From positions 248,001 through 312,000 of the forward strand of contig NZ_SNUW01000004.1 in the NCBI RefSeq assembly GCF_004376845.1: a stretch of 64,000 bases of DNA, read 5' to 3'. This document shows positions 12,947 to 21,705 of this stretch, one piece after another. Within the stretch, counting starts at the first letter, position 1; each line of letters opens with the position of its first letter. The notes below the pieces were generated by a model. The model worked only from the letters and a program-made list of their open reading frames with translations, made no database searches and was not told the origin of the DNA. This DNA is from Psychromonas algarum (GTDB taxonomy: Bacteria; Pseudomonadota; Gammaproteobacteria; Enterobacterales; Psychromonadaceae). The position numbers were made by a program, and so were the translations under genes.

Positions 12947-13495
12947 TTATTTAACTGCATCCCCACTCCCACTACCGGTCGCTGTCATAATAATATATTT
13001 AAAATACAAAGGTAAAGTTAAACTATCTATCATCTGTTTATCTGTTTTAGCTAACAACTCCGGTGTAGACATGTCAACATTTTGCACTTGAGCTAAGCCC
13101 GTAATCCCAGGAAGAACGTCATATATGCCAAGAGCTTCTCTTTCTTTGATTAACTCTTCTTGATTGAATAAATTCGGTCTTGGTCCAACCAAACTCATTT
13201 CACCTTTGAGCACATTAATCAGTTGTGGCAGTTCATCTATTTTAGTTTTACGTAAAAAGGCACCTAACTTAGTGATGGAGGCATTACTGGCTAAATGGCT
13301 TGCAACAGATTTTGTCTCAACAGTCATAGTACGAAATTTGATCAGATCAAATGGTTTTTGGTTTTTACCTACTCGTGTTTGTACAAAAACAGGTGAGCCA
13401 GTATCAAACAAACCGATAATGACAACGATAAGTAAAATTGGCCATAACAGTAACAAACCAAAAAATGCAGCTAAGAAATCTAAAATACGGATCAT
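12947..13495 (-). CDS. Initiating phosphoglycosyl transferase (bacterial sugar transferase, PglC/WcaJ type)
   Basis: This monotopic membrane enzyme transfers a sugar-1-phosphate from a UDP-sugar to undecaprenyl phosphate and so starts repeat-unit assembly. The 182-residue protein is only the catalytic core: a re-entrant N-terminal helix (about residues 8-28), then FDLIKFRTM, the DELPQLINVLKGEMSLVGPRP signature near 83-103, and PGITGLAQV. It overlaps the epimerase gene by 4 bp. The sugar is probably the 6-deoxy-HexNAc made by its neighbours; this is inferred from context. Confidence 0.9.
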   Translation of the reverse strand: MIRILDFLAAFFGLLLLWPILLIVVIIGLFDTGSPVFVQTRVGKNQKPFDLIKFRTMTVETKSVASHLASNASITKLGAFLRKTKIDELPQLINVLKGEMSLVGPRPNLFNQEELIKEREALGIYDVLPGITGLAQVQNVDMSTPELLAKTDKQMIDSLTLPLYFKYIIMTATGSGSGDAVK

Positions 13496-14445
13496 TTGTT
13501 ACTCTTCTTATTTTTTAAAAAAACTTCTGCTGTTTCACGAAAACCATCTTCGACAGATTGAATTGGCTTCCAATTTAGTGTCTGTTTCGTATGCGAAATA
13601 TCAACTTGTAATGAGCCCAATAAGCGATTAACAACATCTTGCTTGCCAAACACTTTTCCAATCAAATGATAAAGTGATAAAGGCACTGGTAACATTCGAC
13701 TTGAGCGACCTAACGCTTTAGACATTTTTTTAATCATTCCAGCAGTAGAAAGATCATTATCATCTGAAACTAGAAATACTTGATTCGCGGCATTGGGGTG
13801 ATCAATACAAGTAATGATAAGATCAACCAAATTATTTACTGAGACTAAACTACGTTGGTTGTTAGTTATACAACCAAAAGGCAAAGGTAATCCTTTTGAT
13901 ACTAAGTTTAGTAAGGAAGCAAAATTAGCTTTTACACCAGGGCCATAAACCAAAGGAGGTCGAATAATGACAACTTCCATCCCTGTTTCTTCTGCCAGCT
14001 TTAAAAGCTGCTCTTCCGCTTCAGATTTCGATTGACCATAAAAATCTTGTGGCGCTCGAGCATCACTAGCTTTAAAAGCCTGACCAAGCTCAGTTGATTC
14101 ACCATTAACTTTGATGCTGCTAATAAATATAAAGCGCTTAACACCAGCTTCAGCAGCTTGTCTCGCAAGATTCAAAGTTCCGGCTGTATTTACTTCACGA
14201 TAATCATCAAGTGGATTTATTGATTCATCATTCATCACATGAACGCGTGCGGCGCAGTGGATGAGCACATCAAAATCAATAAGAATCTTTTCATAATCAA
14301 TCGACTTATCCAAATTAGCATAATGATGAATTAACTTGTTATTGTTACTTCGTGTTCGCCCCAAAGTTGCAAGTTGATGAGATGTTAATGCCGGTATTAT
14401 AAAACTACCTAAAAAACCAGTTGCACCAGTAAGAATTATTTTCAT
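13492..14445 (-). CDS. NAD(P)-dependent sugar epimerase/4-keto reductase (extended SDR)
   Basis: The 317-residue SDR has the nucleotide-binding TGATGFLGS at residues 7-15 and a catalytic YGQSK (YxxxK) near residue 135. The sequence resembles the WbpK/GalE-like reductases that act on the 4-keto product of WbpM-type dehydratases, yielding UDP-QuiNAc or UDP-FucNAc. It sits directly between the GT4 gene and the initiating transferase, 10 bp and -4 bp apart, so all are probably co-transcribed. The exact stereochemistry cannot be read from sequence. Confidence 0.82.
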   Translation of the reverse strand: MKIILTGATGFLGSFIIPALTSHQLATLGRTRSNNNKLIHHYANLDKSIDYEKILIDFDVLIHCAARVHVMNDESINPLDDYREVNTAGTLNLARQAAEAGVKRFIFISSIKVNGESTELGQAFKASDARAPQDFYGQSKSEAEEQLLKLAEETGMEVVIIRPPLVYGPGVKANFASLLNLVSKGLPLPFGCITNNQRSLVSVNNLVDLIITCIDHPNAANQVFLVSDDNDLSTAGMIKKMSKALGRSSRMLPVPLSLYHLIGKVFGKQDVVNRLLGSLQVDISHTKQTLNWKPIQSVEDGFRETAEVFLKNKKSNK

Positions 14446-14455
14446 AACAGCAAAC

Positions 14456-15592
14456 CTATAATAGTAATTGCGAGTAGATCATCATATGTTTTTGTACAAC
14501 AGCTTTAACATCAAATTCTTGTTCGGCATATTGTCTACCTTGTTCACCCATTGATACTCGTAAGTCATTATTTTCAATTAATAATATAATTGCCTTGGCT
14601 AAACTTATGGCATCTTTTATTGGCACCAATATGCCACTAACATCAGGAATAATTGAATCTCGACAACCAGGATTATCTGTTGTGATAATTGGGCGTCCAC
14701 ATGCAGCAGCCTCAATTAAGACTTTGGGAACTCCTTCCCCGTAATAGGAAGGCATCGTAATAATATGAGATTCAGAGAAAATTTTAGGAATGTTATTACA
14801 GTGTCCTAAAGTCGTTATAATACCATCTCGATTCCAAGCATCTAATTCTATTTGGGAAATACTATTCGGGTTATCGTCAGGAGAACCTGCAAGTAAAAAA
14901 TCAACATTCTTATATTTTTCTCGCACGATTTTTGCGGCTTCGACATACTCGTATACTCCCTTTTCCTTTAGCAAACGACATGCCATAACAATTTTAATCA
15001 CATCGACATCAGGCTCTTTAGTGTAGTTATAAGTTTGAAGATCTGCCCCTGACCCTTTGATCAAGACACTTTCGCTTTCAGAAAAGTTAGTAACTGATTT
15101 TAAAATTGATTGATCAGTCATATTTTGAAAAATAACAAGCTTATCTTTATGATGAAATGCCACTCGGTATAAAATGGAAACTAAACTCTTAGTTAATTTA
15201 GCTTTAAAATTTTCAGCAGTAAATACGTACCCCAATCCTGAAATAGCGGCCACAAATTTTGGTTTTTTTTTAACTAAATGAAGAACTAGTCCAGTGTAAA
15301 GAACAGGTTTAATTGTTACTGCATGTACAATATCAGGATTAATTTTTTTAATTAATCTCTTTAACTTTAACAGTGAATTAATTTCACTAAATAATTTACT
15401 TCCATTTCGAGTGAAGGGGCAATCATGAACATTAATACCTAGCTCTACTAACTCTTTACATTTACCTGTATCTTTACATATGAGATGAACTTCATAACCA
15501 TTTGAAATTGCTTTTACTGCGATAGGCAAACGATGAGAAATAAAAAACCAATCAACATTTACAACAAAAACGAGCTTCTTATTAATATCCAT
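14456..15592 (-). CDS. Glycosyltransferase family 4 (GT-B)
   Basis: This 378-residue cytoplasmic glycosyltransferase probably adds the second sugar to the undecaprenyl-linked acceptor. The N-terminal Rossmann half carries AISGLGYVFT near residue 115. The C-terminal half contains the family EGVPKVLIEAAACGRPII motif (E-x7-E), which binds the nucleotide sugar. The truncated gene at 31.2-31.6 kb encodes the N-terminal half of a protein of the same family. An IS3-family element lies about 150 bp upstream, so this gene may have lost its original upstream neighbour. Confidence 0.85.
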   Translation of the reverse strand: MDINKKLVFVVNVDWFFISHRLPIAVKAISNGYEVHLICKDTGKCKELVELGINVHDCPFTRNGSKLFSEINSLLKLKRLIKKINPDIVHAVTIKPVLYTGLVLHLVKKKPKFVAAISGLGYVFTAENFKAKLTKSLVSILYRVAFHHKDKLVIFQNMTDQSILKSVTNFSESESVLIKGSGADLQTYNYTKEPDVDVIKIVMACRLLKEKGVYEYVEAAKIVREKYKNVDFLLAGSPDDNPNSISQIELDAWNRDGIITTLGHCNNIPKIFSESHIITMPSYYGEGVPKVLIEAAACGRPIITTDNPGCRDSIIPDVSGILVPIKDAISLAKAIILLIENNDLRVSMGEQGRQYAEQEFDVKAVVQKHMMIYSQLLL

Positions 15593-15802
15593 CGTAATAA
15601 AACCCTATAAAACATCTCCGATAACAAAGGCCCTTACTATACATAAAATTTATTAAGATAGTTTAAATTAAAACTTAATTTCGCGATTGAACTCACTCAT
15701 ACGAAAAGATATGTCATATATTCCCCTCTCTGGAAGTTTATTCTGGTCTGATTGAACTGGGCACTTTAATTTTGGATAATACTATCCACTAAAGGAGTGA
15801 GC

Positions 15803-16084
15803 ATGAATACTAGAAGACAATACAAAACTTATACAAGTGAATTTAAAACGGAAGCATTAGCGTTAATCAGTGAGCAAGGTTAAAGTGTTCAAGAAGCTGC
15901 ATCTGCTTTAAACGTCACGACTAGCCTTCTTTACAGTTGGAAACAAAAAGCAGAAGAACATGCCAATTCAACGGTTAATTCTGATGAACGATCTGAGTTA
16001 TTGGCCTTGCGCAAAGAAGTAAAACAGCCGCGTATGGAGAAAGAAATACTAAAAAGGCCAGTGCCTTCTTCGCAAAAGAAATGA
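15803..16084 (+). pseudogene. IS3-family orfA (HTH protein), interrupted
   Basis: The reading frame begins MNTRRQYKTYTSEFKTEALA and contains an HTH-type orfA sequence (SVQEAASALNVTTSLLYSWK). A TAA stop interrupts it at 15881-15883. Near its end the A-run is one base shorter than in copy 2 (CTAAAAAGG against CTAAAAAAGG), which changes the frame of the orfA tail and of the presumed frameshift site. The protein is very unlikely to be made intact. Confidence 0.8.
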
Positions 16085-16223
16085 AGTAAAATTTAGATAT
16101 ATTCGAGCATGCCGCTCTAAATATCCCATAAAACTGCTTTGTAATGTACTACAAGTAAGCCGTAGTGCATTTTATGATTGGCTAGAACGCCCGGCTAAAA
16201 TCATCAGTGAAGAAGAGTTAAAT

Positions 16224-16958
16224 ATGTACCGTACTGCACGACAGCTATTTAAACGTAGTCGTGGCAGTTTAGGTTCACGTCAGTTGTGTAAGAATTTAAG
16301 ACTGGCAGGCTTCAATGTTGGTCGTTATCTTACGCACAGTATCATGCGTAAGCTAAAACTAGTCGTGAGACAGCGTCAGGCATATAAAATAACAACCAAG
16401 CGTAAACACAGTGATAGCATTGCCGATAATTTATTAAGGCTGCAGTTTAATCCTAAGTACGCAAACTTAGTTTGGGCAGGTGACGCCACCTATTTGAGAA
16501 CCAATCAAGGCTGGATGTATTTAGCTATTGTGATGGACTTATACTCACGTAGGATCGTTGGTTGGTCAATATCAAAACGTATGACGGCTGATTTGGTTGA
16601 GCGAGCATTGCAGATGGCGATTAATATTAGGCGACCTAAAGCTGGCCTAATGTTCCATAGTGATCGAGGCTCTCAATATACGAGTGGACGATTTAGTGCG
16701 TTATTGCACAAATATAAAATCACCGCATCGATGAGTCGTGTTGGTACTTGCTTAGATAACGCGGTTGTAGAGCGTTTTTTTGGCAGTTTAAAGAGTGAAT
16801 GGTTATTCAATGTTGTTCATTTAACACGAGATGCAATGAAGATGGATGCTGAAGAATATATCCGTTATTACAACCACGAACGGCTTCATACAACACTCGG
16901 CGACTTAACGCCGATTAACTATGAAAATTTACAAAATCAGGTGTCCGGTTGGGCTTGA
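16224..16958 (+). CDS. IS3-family transposase orfB (rve integrase core), probably lacking a functional upstream partner
   Basis: The 244-residue frame holds the complete DDE core: VWAGDATYL (first Asp), FHSDRGSQYTS (second Asp) and DNAVVERFFGSLKSEW (Glu). Homology continues in the same frame about 45 codons upstream of the ATG (KFRYIRACRS...). In intact IS3 elements that part would be reached by -1 frameshifting from orfA. Because orfA is broken here, a functional OrfAB transposase is unlikely. Confidence 0.8.
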   Translation: MYRTARQLFKRSRGSLGSRQLCKNLRLAGFNVGRYLTHSIMRKLKLVVRQRQAYKITTKRKHSDSIADNLLRLQFNPKYANLVWAGDATYLRTNQGWMYLAIVMDLYSRRIVGWSISKRMTADLVERALQMAINIRRPKAGLMFHSDRGSQYTSGRFSALLHKYKITASMSRVGTCLDNAVVERFFGSLKSEWLFNVVHLTRDAMKMDAEEYIRYYNHERLHTTLGDLTPINYENLQNQVSGWA

Positions 16959-17113
16959 CCAGAATACTATAGATACAGGAAGTGGTAATTTACAAATAAT
17001 TATCAGCGCGAAGGCTTTTTATTAAAAGATCACAATATTAGCAACTACATAAAAAATAATATATTGATATTAAACATAACAAAGAAATAATATTTACTAT
17101 TCTGTTACTAATA

Positions 17114-17140
17114 GAAAAACTTGCCCGCATTAAGCGGGCT
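17114..17140 (-). terminator. Rho-independent terminator after ugd
   Basis: GCCCGC and GCGGGC form a stem around TTAAT and are followed by AAGTTTTTC on the minus strand, about 20 bp past the ugd stop. It separates the ugd transcript from the IS element and the genes below. Confidence 0.8.
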
Positions 17141-17161
17141 TTGTAGGAACACTTTGAAAAA

Positions 17162-18328
17162 TTAATCACTACCAAATAAATCACGTGTGTACACTTTTTC
17201 AGCAACATCACTTAACTCATCCGCCATACGATTAGACACAATAACATCAACATCTTGCTTAAAGGACTTTAGATCTTTATAAACTTTAGAGTGGAAAAAT
17301 TCATCTTCTTCATACACAGGTTCATAGATAACAACTTTAATGCCTTTTGCTTTAATGCGCTTCATAATGCCTTGAATGCTCGACGCTCTGAAATTATCAG
17401 ATCCAGACTTCATGATTAAACGGTATATACCAACCACTTTAGGTTGCTTAGCAATAATAGAGTCTGCTACAAAATCTTTACGTGTTGTATTCGCATCAAC
17501 GATGGCACCAATTAGATTGTTTGGCACATTAGCGTAATTAGCACGTAGCTGTTTAGTGTCCTTAGGTAAGCAATATCCACCATAACCAAATGAAGGATTA
17601 TTGTAATGATCGCCAATACGAGGGTCTAAACCAACACCTTCAATAATTTGACGCGCATTTAAGTCATGCGTTTCGGCATAGCTGTCTAATTCATTAAAGT
17701 AGGCCACTCGCAATGCAAGGTAGGTATTAGAAAACAGTTTAACCGCTTCCGCTTCCGTTGAATCAGTAAACAGCACATCGATATTTTCTTTGATTGCACC
17801 TTGAACCAGCAAACTCGCAAAAACTTCCGCTCGCTCACTTTGCTCACCAACAATAATGCGAGAAGGATGTAAGTTATCGTATAAAGCACGCCCTTCACGT
17901 AAAAACTCAGGTGAGAACAAAATATTATCACAGGCAAACTTAGCTTTGATTTCTTTGGTATACCCCACCGGTACAGTTGATTTAATAATCATCACCGCAT
18001 TGGGATTAATAGCCATAACATCTTTAATGACCGCTTCAACTGATGAGGTATTAAAGTAATTGGTTTCTGCATCGTAATCGGTTGGTGTTGCAATCACTAC
18101 GTAATCAGCATTTTGATAAGCTGATTGTTTATCTAAGGTAGCTGTAAAGTTGAGTGTTTTATTCGCTAAAAAATCTTCAATTTCCACATCAACAATAGGT
18201 GATTTTTTATTATTCAATAACGCTATTTTTTCTTCAATAATATCAACAGCAATCACTTCATTGTGCTGCGCTAATAGCATTGCATTTGACAGGCCAACAT
18301 AGCCTGTCCCTGCGATAGCAATTTTCAT
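17162..18328 (-). CDS. ugd: UDP-glucose 6-dehydrogenase
   Basis: Ugd oxidises UDP-glucose to UDP-glucuronate with two NAD+. The 388-residue protein begins with the dinucleotide fold [16 protein letters not shown]. It carries [10 protein letters not shown] near residue 140 and the catalytic-cysteine motif [10 protein letters not shown] near 245-255. It follows the uronate epimerase by 10 bp, so the pair should provide UDP-GlcA and UDP-GalA to the capsule unit. Its length is normal for the short bacterial form. Confidence 0.95.
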   Translation of the reverse strand: MKIAIAGTGYVGLSNAMLLAQHNEVIAVDIIEEKIALLNNKKSPIVDVEIEDFLANKTLNFTATLDKQSAYQNADYVVIATPTDYDAETNYFNTSSVEAVIKDVMAINPNAVMIIKSTVPVGYTKEIKAKFACDNILFSPEFLREGRALYDNLHPSRIIVGEQSERAEVFASLLVQGAIKENIDVLFTDSTEAEAVKLFSNTYLALRVAYFNELDSYAETHDLNARQIIEGVGLDPRIGDHYNNPSFGYGGYCLPKDTKQLRANYANVPNNLIGAIVDANTTRKDFVADSIIAKQPKVVGIYRLIMKSGSDNFRASSIQGIMKRIKAKGIKVVIYEPVYEEDEFFHSKVYKDLKSFKQDVDVIVSNRMADELSDVAEKVYTRDLFGSD

Positions 18329-18338
18329 TCTTTTATCC

Positions 18339-19343
18339 TTAAACCTTATAAAATTCTTTATACCAACTCACTAATTTAGCCACACCTTCAGGTACGCCAA
18401 CTTGCGGTTTATAACCAATCACATCAAATAAATCTTTAGTATCGGCATAAGTCTGATAAACATCCCCAGGCTGCATTCCTCGGAAATTTTTATTCGCTTT
18501 AACATCTAATTCAGATTCAATGGTTTCAATAAATTCCATTAAATTAATGGGACTACCATGACCAATATTATAAACACGGTATGGAGCAGAACTTGACGCC
18601 GGTGTGCCAGCTTCAACGGTCCATTCATCATCTCGAGTAGGGATCACATCAGCAATGCGAATAACACCTTCCACGATATCATCAATGTAAGTAAAATCAC
18701 GCCACATATCACCATTGTTATTAATGTCGATAGTCTCGCCAGCTAATATCTTTTTAGTAAAAATATAAGGCGCCATATCAGGACGCCCCCATGGACCATA
18801 TACAGTAAAAAAACGTAACCCTGTTGTTGGAATATTGTAAAGATGCGAATACGAATGTGCCATTAATTCATTGGATTTTTTAGTGGCAGCATACAATGAA
18901 ATAGGATGATCAACGGAATCTGAAGTAGAGAATGGCACTTTGTTATTCAGACCATATACAGAGCTTGAAGAAGCATAAACCAAGTGTTTCACTTTTGTAT
19001 TGCGGCACCCTTCTAAAATATTAAGGTGACCTACTAGGTTTGAATCAGCATACGCCATTGGGTTTTCAATAGAATAACGAACGCCAGCTTGAGCAGCTAA
19101 ATGAATAACGCGATCAAACTGCTGCTCTTTGAAAAATGCAGAAACCGCTTCTCTATCCGCTAAATCCATTAGGACAAACTGAAACAGCTCATGCTCAATA
19201 CGTTTTAAACGTGCATCTTTTAAATTAATATCGTAATAATCATTGATATTATCAAGCCCAACAACTTGGTGTCCTTGTGCACACAATCTTTCGACAACGC
19301 ATGAGCCAATAAACCCAGCGACACCTGTTACTAAATATTTCAT
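18339..19343 (-). CDS. UDP-glucuronate 4-epimerase-like NAD-dependent epimerase
   Basis: The 334-residue extended SDR starts [20 protein letters not shown]. It has the catalytic ASSSSVYG and YAATKK (YxxxK), and the [13 protein letters not shown] loop typical of the UDP-GlcA to UDP-GalA epimerases found beside ugd in capsule loci. The end of the gene abuts ugd. Immediately upstream lies the relic of an rmlD gene, so the native upstream context has been replaced. Confidence 0.9.
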   Translation of the reverse strand: MKYLVTGVAGFIGSCVVERLCAQGHQVVGLDNINDYYDINLKDARLKRIEHELFQFVLMDLADREAVSAFFKEQQFDRVIHLAAQAGVRYSIENPMAYADSNLVGHLNILEGCRNTKVKHLVYASSSSVYGLNNKVPFSTSDSVDHPISLYAATKKSNELMAHSYSHLYNIPTTGLRFFTVYGPWGRPDMAPYIFTKKILAGETIDINNNGDMWRDFTYIDDIVEGVIRIADVIPTRDDEWTVEAGTPASSSAPYRVYNIGHGSPINLMEFIETIESELDVKANKNFRGMQPGDVYQTYADTKDLFDVIGYKPQVGVPEGVAKLVSWYKEFYKV

Positions 19344-19439
19344 TTGCTTATCTCTATGGCATAGAAAAGGGAGATTCTATTTAATATATCTTATATAAAT
19401 AGATGATGACCTAATCACAGCAAAAAATACAATAAATCT

Positions 19440-19605
19440 TTAAATTAATTTATCCATAATGGCCGATAGCTGCTTACGCCAATGTTGGGTTTGAATCCCT
19501 GAAATAGCTTCGGCACTTGATTTATCAATCACTGAAAATCAGGACGCTTAGCAGGAGTTGGAATAGGCAAAACAGGAACAGCTTCTTTTAATAGCCCTTT
19601 TTCAA
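19440..19605 (-). pseudogene. 3' relic of rmlD/rfbD (dTDP-4-dehydrorhamnose reductase)
   Basis: This segment matches the last ~55 codons of the intact rmlD at 40074-40958, including the EKGLL-AVPVLPIPTPAKRP stretch and the SAEAISGIQTQHWRKQLS tail. One base has been lost after the CGTCCT codons, so the tail is out of frame. The N-terminal 80% is missing and is replaced by a hipA fragment. It is evidence of an earlier rml operon at this place. Confidence 0.85.
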
Positions 19606-19807
19606 TCGCTAATCGTAACCCCCCTTCAGGCATATTCATCTGAAAAAAAGGATGTAAGCCTTCATATGAGTATGTTTCTAATCGAATAGGCATAGTAAGC
19701 GACAATGCATGCTTTGCGTTTAACTCATAGGCGTAGTGATGGATCTCATTTTTTTTCTCAAGTCTCCCTACTCTGCTTTTGTGATTATAGACATCAACAT
19801 TAGCCAT
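19529..19807 (-). pseudogene. Chimeric ORF: HipA N-terminal fragment fused to RmlD C-terminal fragment
   Basis: The first ~68 residues look like the N-terminal subdomain of a HipA-family kinase toxin: VYNHKSRVGRLEKKNEI, then ALSLTMPIRLE and FFQMNMPEGGLRLAIE. They continue in frame into an RmlD sequence (EKGLLKEAVPVLPIPTPAKRP). The switch falls at a shared ATTGAAAAAGG. The HipA kinase core, ATP-binding site and catalytic Asp are absent, so toxin activity is lost. It overlaps hipB by 8 bp, as in a genuine hipBA operon. Confidence 0.8.
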
Positions 19808-20048
19808 TATTAATCTCTTTTAATTGATCTAACGTCGGCAAACCGGTGTCTGCCACTGTTAAAGATTTATTGAATAAATTAAGGATACGCTCGACTTTTC
19901 TCAAGCCAACGTCATCATAGTCATTGCGCTCAATTTTACCAACAGTCGTTCTATTCAGTCCCGCATAATCAGCAAGTAACTGTTGGCTCCATTTCCTTTT
20001 TTTTCTTTCGTACAGAATAATTTCTGAAATTTTAAATAATGAATTCAT
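19800..20048 (-). CDS. HipB-like XRE-family antitoxin/regulator
   Basis: The 82-residue protein carries a Cro/C1-type helix-turn-helix at about residues 17-60 (WSQQLLADYAGLNRTTVGKIER). HipB proteins bind operators upstream of hipBA and neutralise HipA. Here the partner toxin is truncated, so this is an orphan antitoxin. It stays intact and could still repress its own promoter in the AT-rich region above 20049. The family call rests on its overlap with the hipA fragment. Confidence 0.75.
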   Translation of the reverse strand: MNSLFKISEIILYERKKRKWSQQLLADYAGLNRTTVGKIERNDYDDVGLRKVERILNLFNKSLTVADTGLPTLDQLKEINNG

Positions 20049-21216
20049 AGCCCCTCCTTTTGGTCATTATACTCACCCAAAATAACAAAAAAAACAAAAG
20101 TGGTGACTATAAACACCAATAAAAGCCGTTTTAATCAAGGTTAGTTAAACAAATATCATTAATACTTAGTTAACTAGCTTTCACGCTAGCTATTAGCATT
20201 CATCTTCATTTCCCATTAAGTATCACTCACGACGTCTCGATAACGACCGGCCGCTCACCCGGCCTAAAAGATAGTTTACAACAACGAAGTGATGAATTTG
20301 TGAAGGTAATTATATTCGGAAGGGGTTTTATACGCTATTTGGTGATTTTTTTAACTGCTAGAGCGAATGAGCTGACGTCTGTGATACTTGCTTCATATTT
20401 ATCGCCTATAGCTTTTAATGTAAACCAAAGTTAGCTTTTAACGTAAGATATTAATAGTCTACATAACCACCTGATTATGCATAAGGACCAAATAAGTTAA
20501 TATCTATAGGTGACCTACTAATTTCACCAAGTGACAAAAAAAGAAAATTTCCTATCGACATGAGCCCTTTAACGTGAAAAATAGTGCATAACTATTCGGT
20601 AAAACTAAACCCATTCCTGTCAGCAGCACAAATATTGCTTATCTTCTTCTTGATAAAACAACATGCTTAATGCCACTAAGGGATCGCTTCATCCATACCA
20701 AAAATACTGGCTGCCAAGTGCTGTGTTTAATGCCAATTGACGAGAATGATGCTCAAACCGTCAATATTACTCTCCATTCACCACACTGATGTACAGAGAT
20801 AACAAAGTACGACGTTCCCCAGCCCCTTCTACCCCACTGATAAGCTTAACAAAAAACCAATAAATCTATCTTTTCCAATGCCTTTTAACTGATCATTAAC
20901 CACTCACCATTGACAAAAGCACTGCTTTTTTTGTGACCTACACTGAATAAATAACCAGTCCTTACTGATTATTCAAAAAACAACTAGACAATAGTTTTGA
21001 TGACCGAGATGATAGTTTTGATGACCGATATGATAGGCACATAAAACACTATATATAGTTACAGGAAAACAAAAAAGCACAACATGCTGTAATTATAGCG
21101 CAATACCTGAACTATAACAGATGCCAATAAACAGGCTTAATGATTCAAGATGAGTGACTTAATAAACCAAATATAAGAAAACGACACATATGTAAAATAC
21201 AGGAGTCAATAATCCA
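20049..21216. other. 1.17-kb gene-free left segment of the mobile island
   Basis: No credible gene was found on either strand. The segment holds the hipB promoter region, a small GGCCG/CGGCC hairpin near 20249-20264, the 21-bp tandem repeat at 20991-21032, and the leader of the four-gene operon. A segment of this size beside a recombinase operon may hold an attachment or recombinase-binding site, but no flanking direct repeat was identified. Confidence 0.5.
20991..21032. repeat. Two tandem 21-bp repeats upstream of the recombinase operon
   Basis: The unit ATAGTTTTGATGACCGAgATG occurs twice in direct succession with one mismatch (g/t), followed by ATAG of a third start. It lies about 185 bp before the first gene of the operon. 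Iteron-like repeats here could bind a regulator or recombinase; this is inferred from position only. Confidence 0.75.
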
Positions 21217-21705
21217 ATGAAGGTAAAACGACTGGCAATGAATCAAGTTAAATTACGCCATCATCCAACGCTGAGCCAGATAACGTGCCACGATCATTTT
21301 GCACTCACTTCGCCAGTTGATATTCAGAGGTTGCCTTTACAAGTCGCACAAACGCTATTGGATTTATCACCGGTTCTCGCCTGCAAAAATCCAGATGAGC
21401 CTATTGACTGGCAACTTAATTCGAATCCTACGCTTGAATTACTCAAGCACCACCCCGCGCAGCATAAGCTCTATATCAGTATTCTCTATATGCCAGCTGA
21501 AGTCGTCGATGACACGCTCATCGGGGCATTACTCTTTGCCCCTGCACTTAATTATCGTGAAAATAATAAGCTACTGAGTAACCTTAGCCATCGCGTCCAA
21601 CAAACAAAATCACGACTTACTCAGCCCCCTTCTAAAAAGCAATTAGCACAATGGGCAAATGTAAAACCCTCTGCAATTAGGCATATTAAGGACATTAATG
21701 GGTAA
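21217..21705 (+). CDS. Small protein of unknown function, first gene of a recombinase operon
   Basis: I do not recognise this 162-residue protein. It has no signal peptide or membrane helix. The C-terminal ~25 residues (SKKQLAQWANVKPSAIRHIK) resemble a helix-turn-helix, so DNA binding is possible. An AGGAG site 11 bp before the ATG supports the start. It overlaps the next gene by 8 bp, which implies translational coupling with the two tyrosine-recombinase-like proteins. Small companion proteins are known in other multi-recombinase elements such as Tn554 (TnpC); a comparable accessory role is inferred, not shown. Confidence 0.7.
   Translation: MKVKRLAMNQVKLRHHPTLSQITCHDHFALTSPVDIQRLPLQVAQTLLDLSPVLACKNPDEPIDWQLNSNPTLELLKHHPAQHKLYISILYMPAEVVDDTLIGALLFAPALNYRENNKLLSNLSHRVQQTKSRLTQPPSKKQLAQWANVKPSAIRHIKDING

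Larger units (their letters stand above)
15741..16964 (+). mobile_element. IS3-family insertion sequence, copy 1
   Basis: The element is bounded by imperfect terminal inverted repeats starting TTCTGGTC (left) and ending GACCAGAA (right). It contains a broken orfA and most of orfB. I see no convincing target duplication. A second, more decayed copy in the opposite orientation lies at 38835-39974. The element separates the GT4 gene from ugd within the capsule locus. Confidence 0.85.

Noticed and set aside
15731-16974. Possible target-site duplication around IS3-family copy 1
   Set aside because: The flanks TTTA and TACT do not match as a direct repeat of the usual 3-5 bp, so none is claimed.
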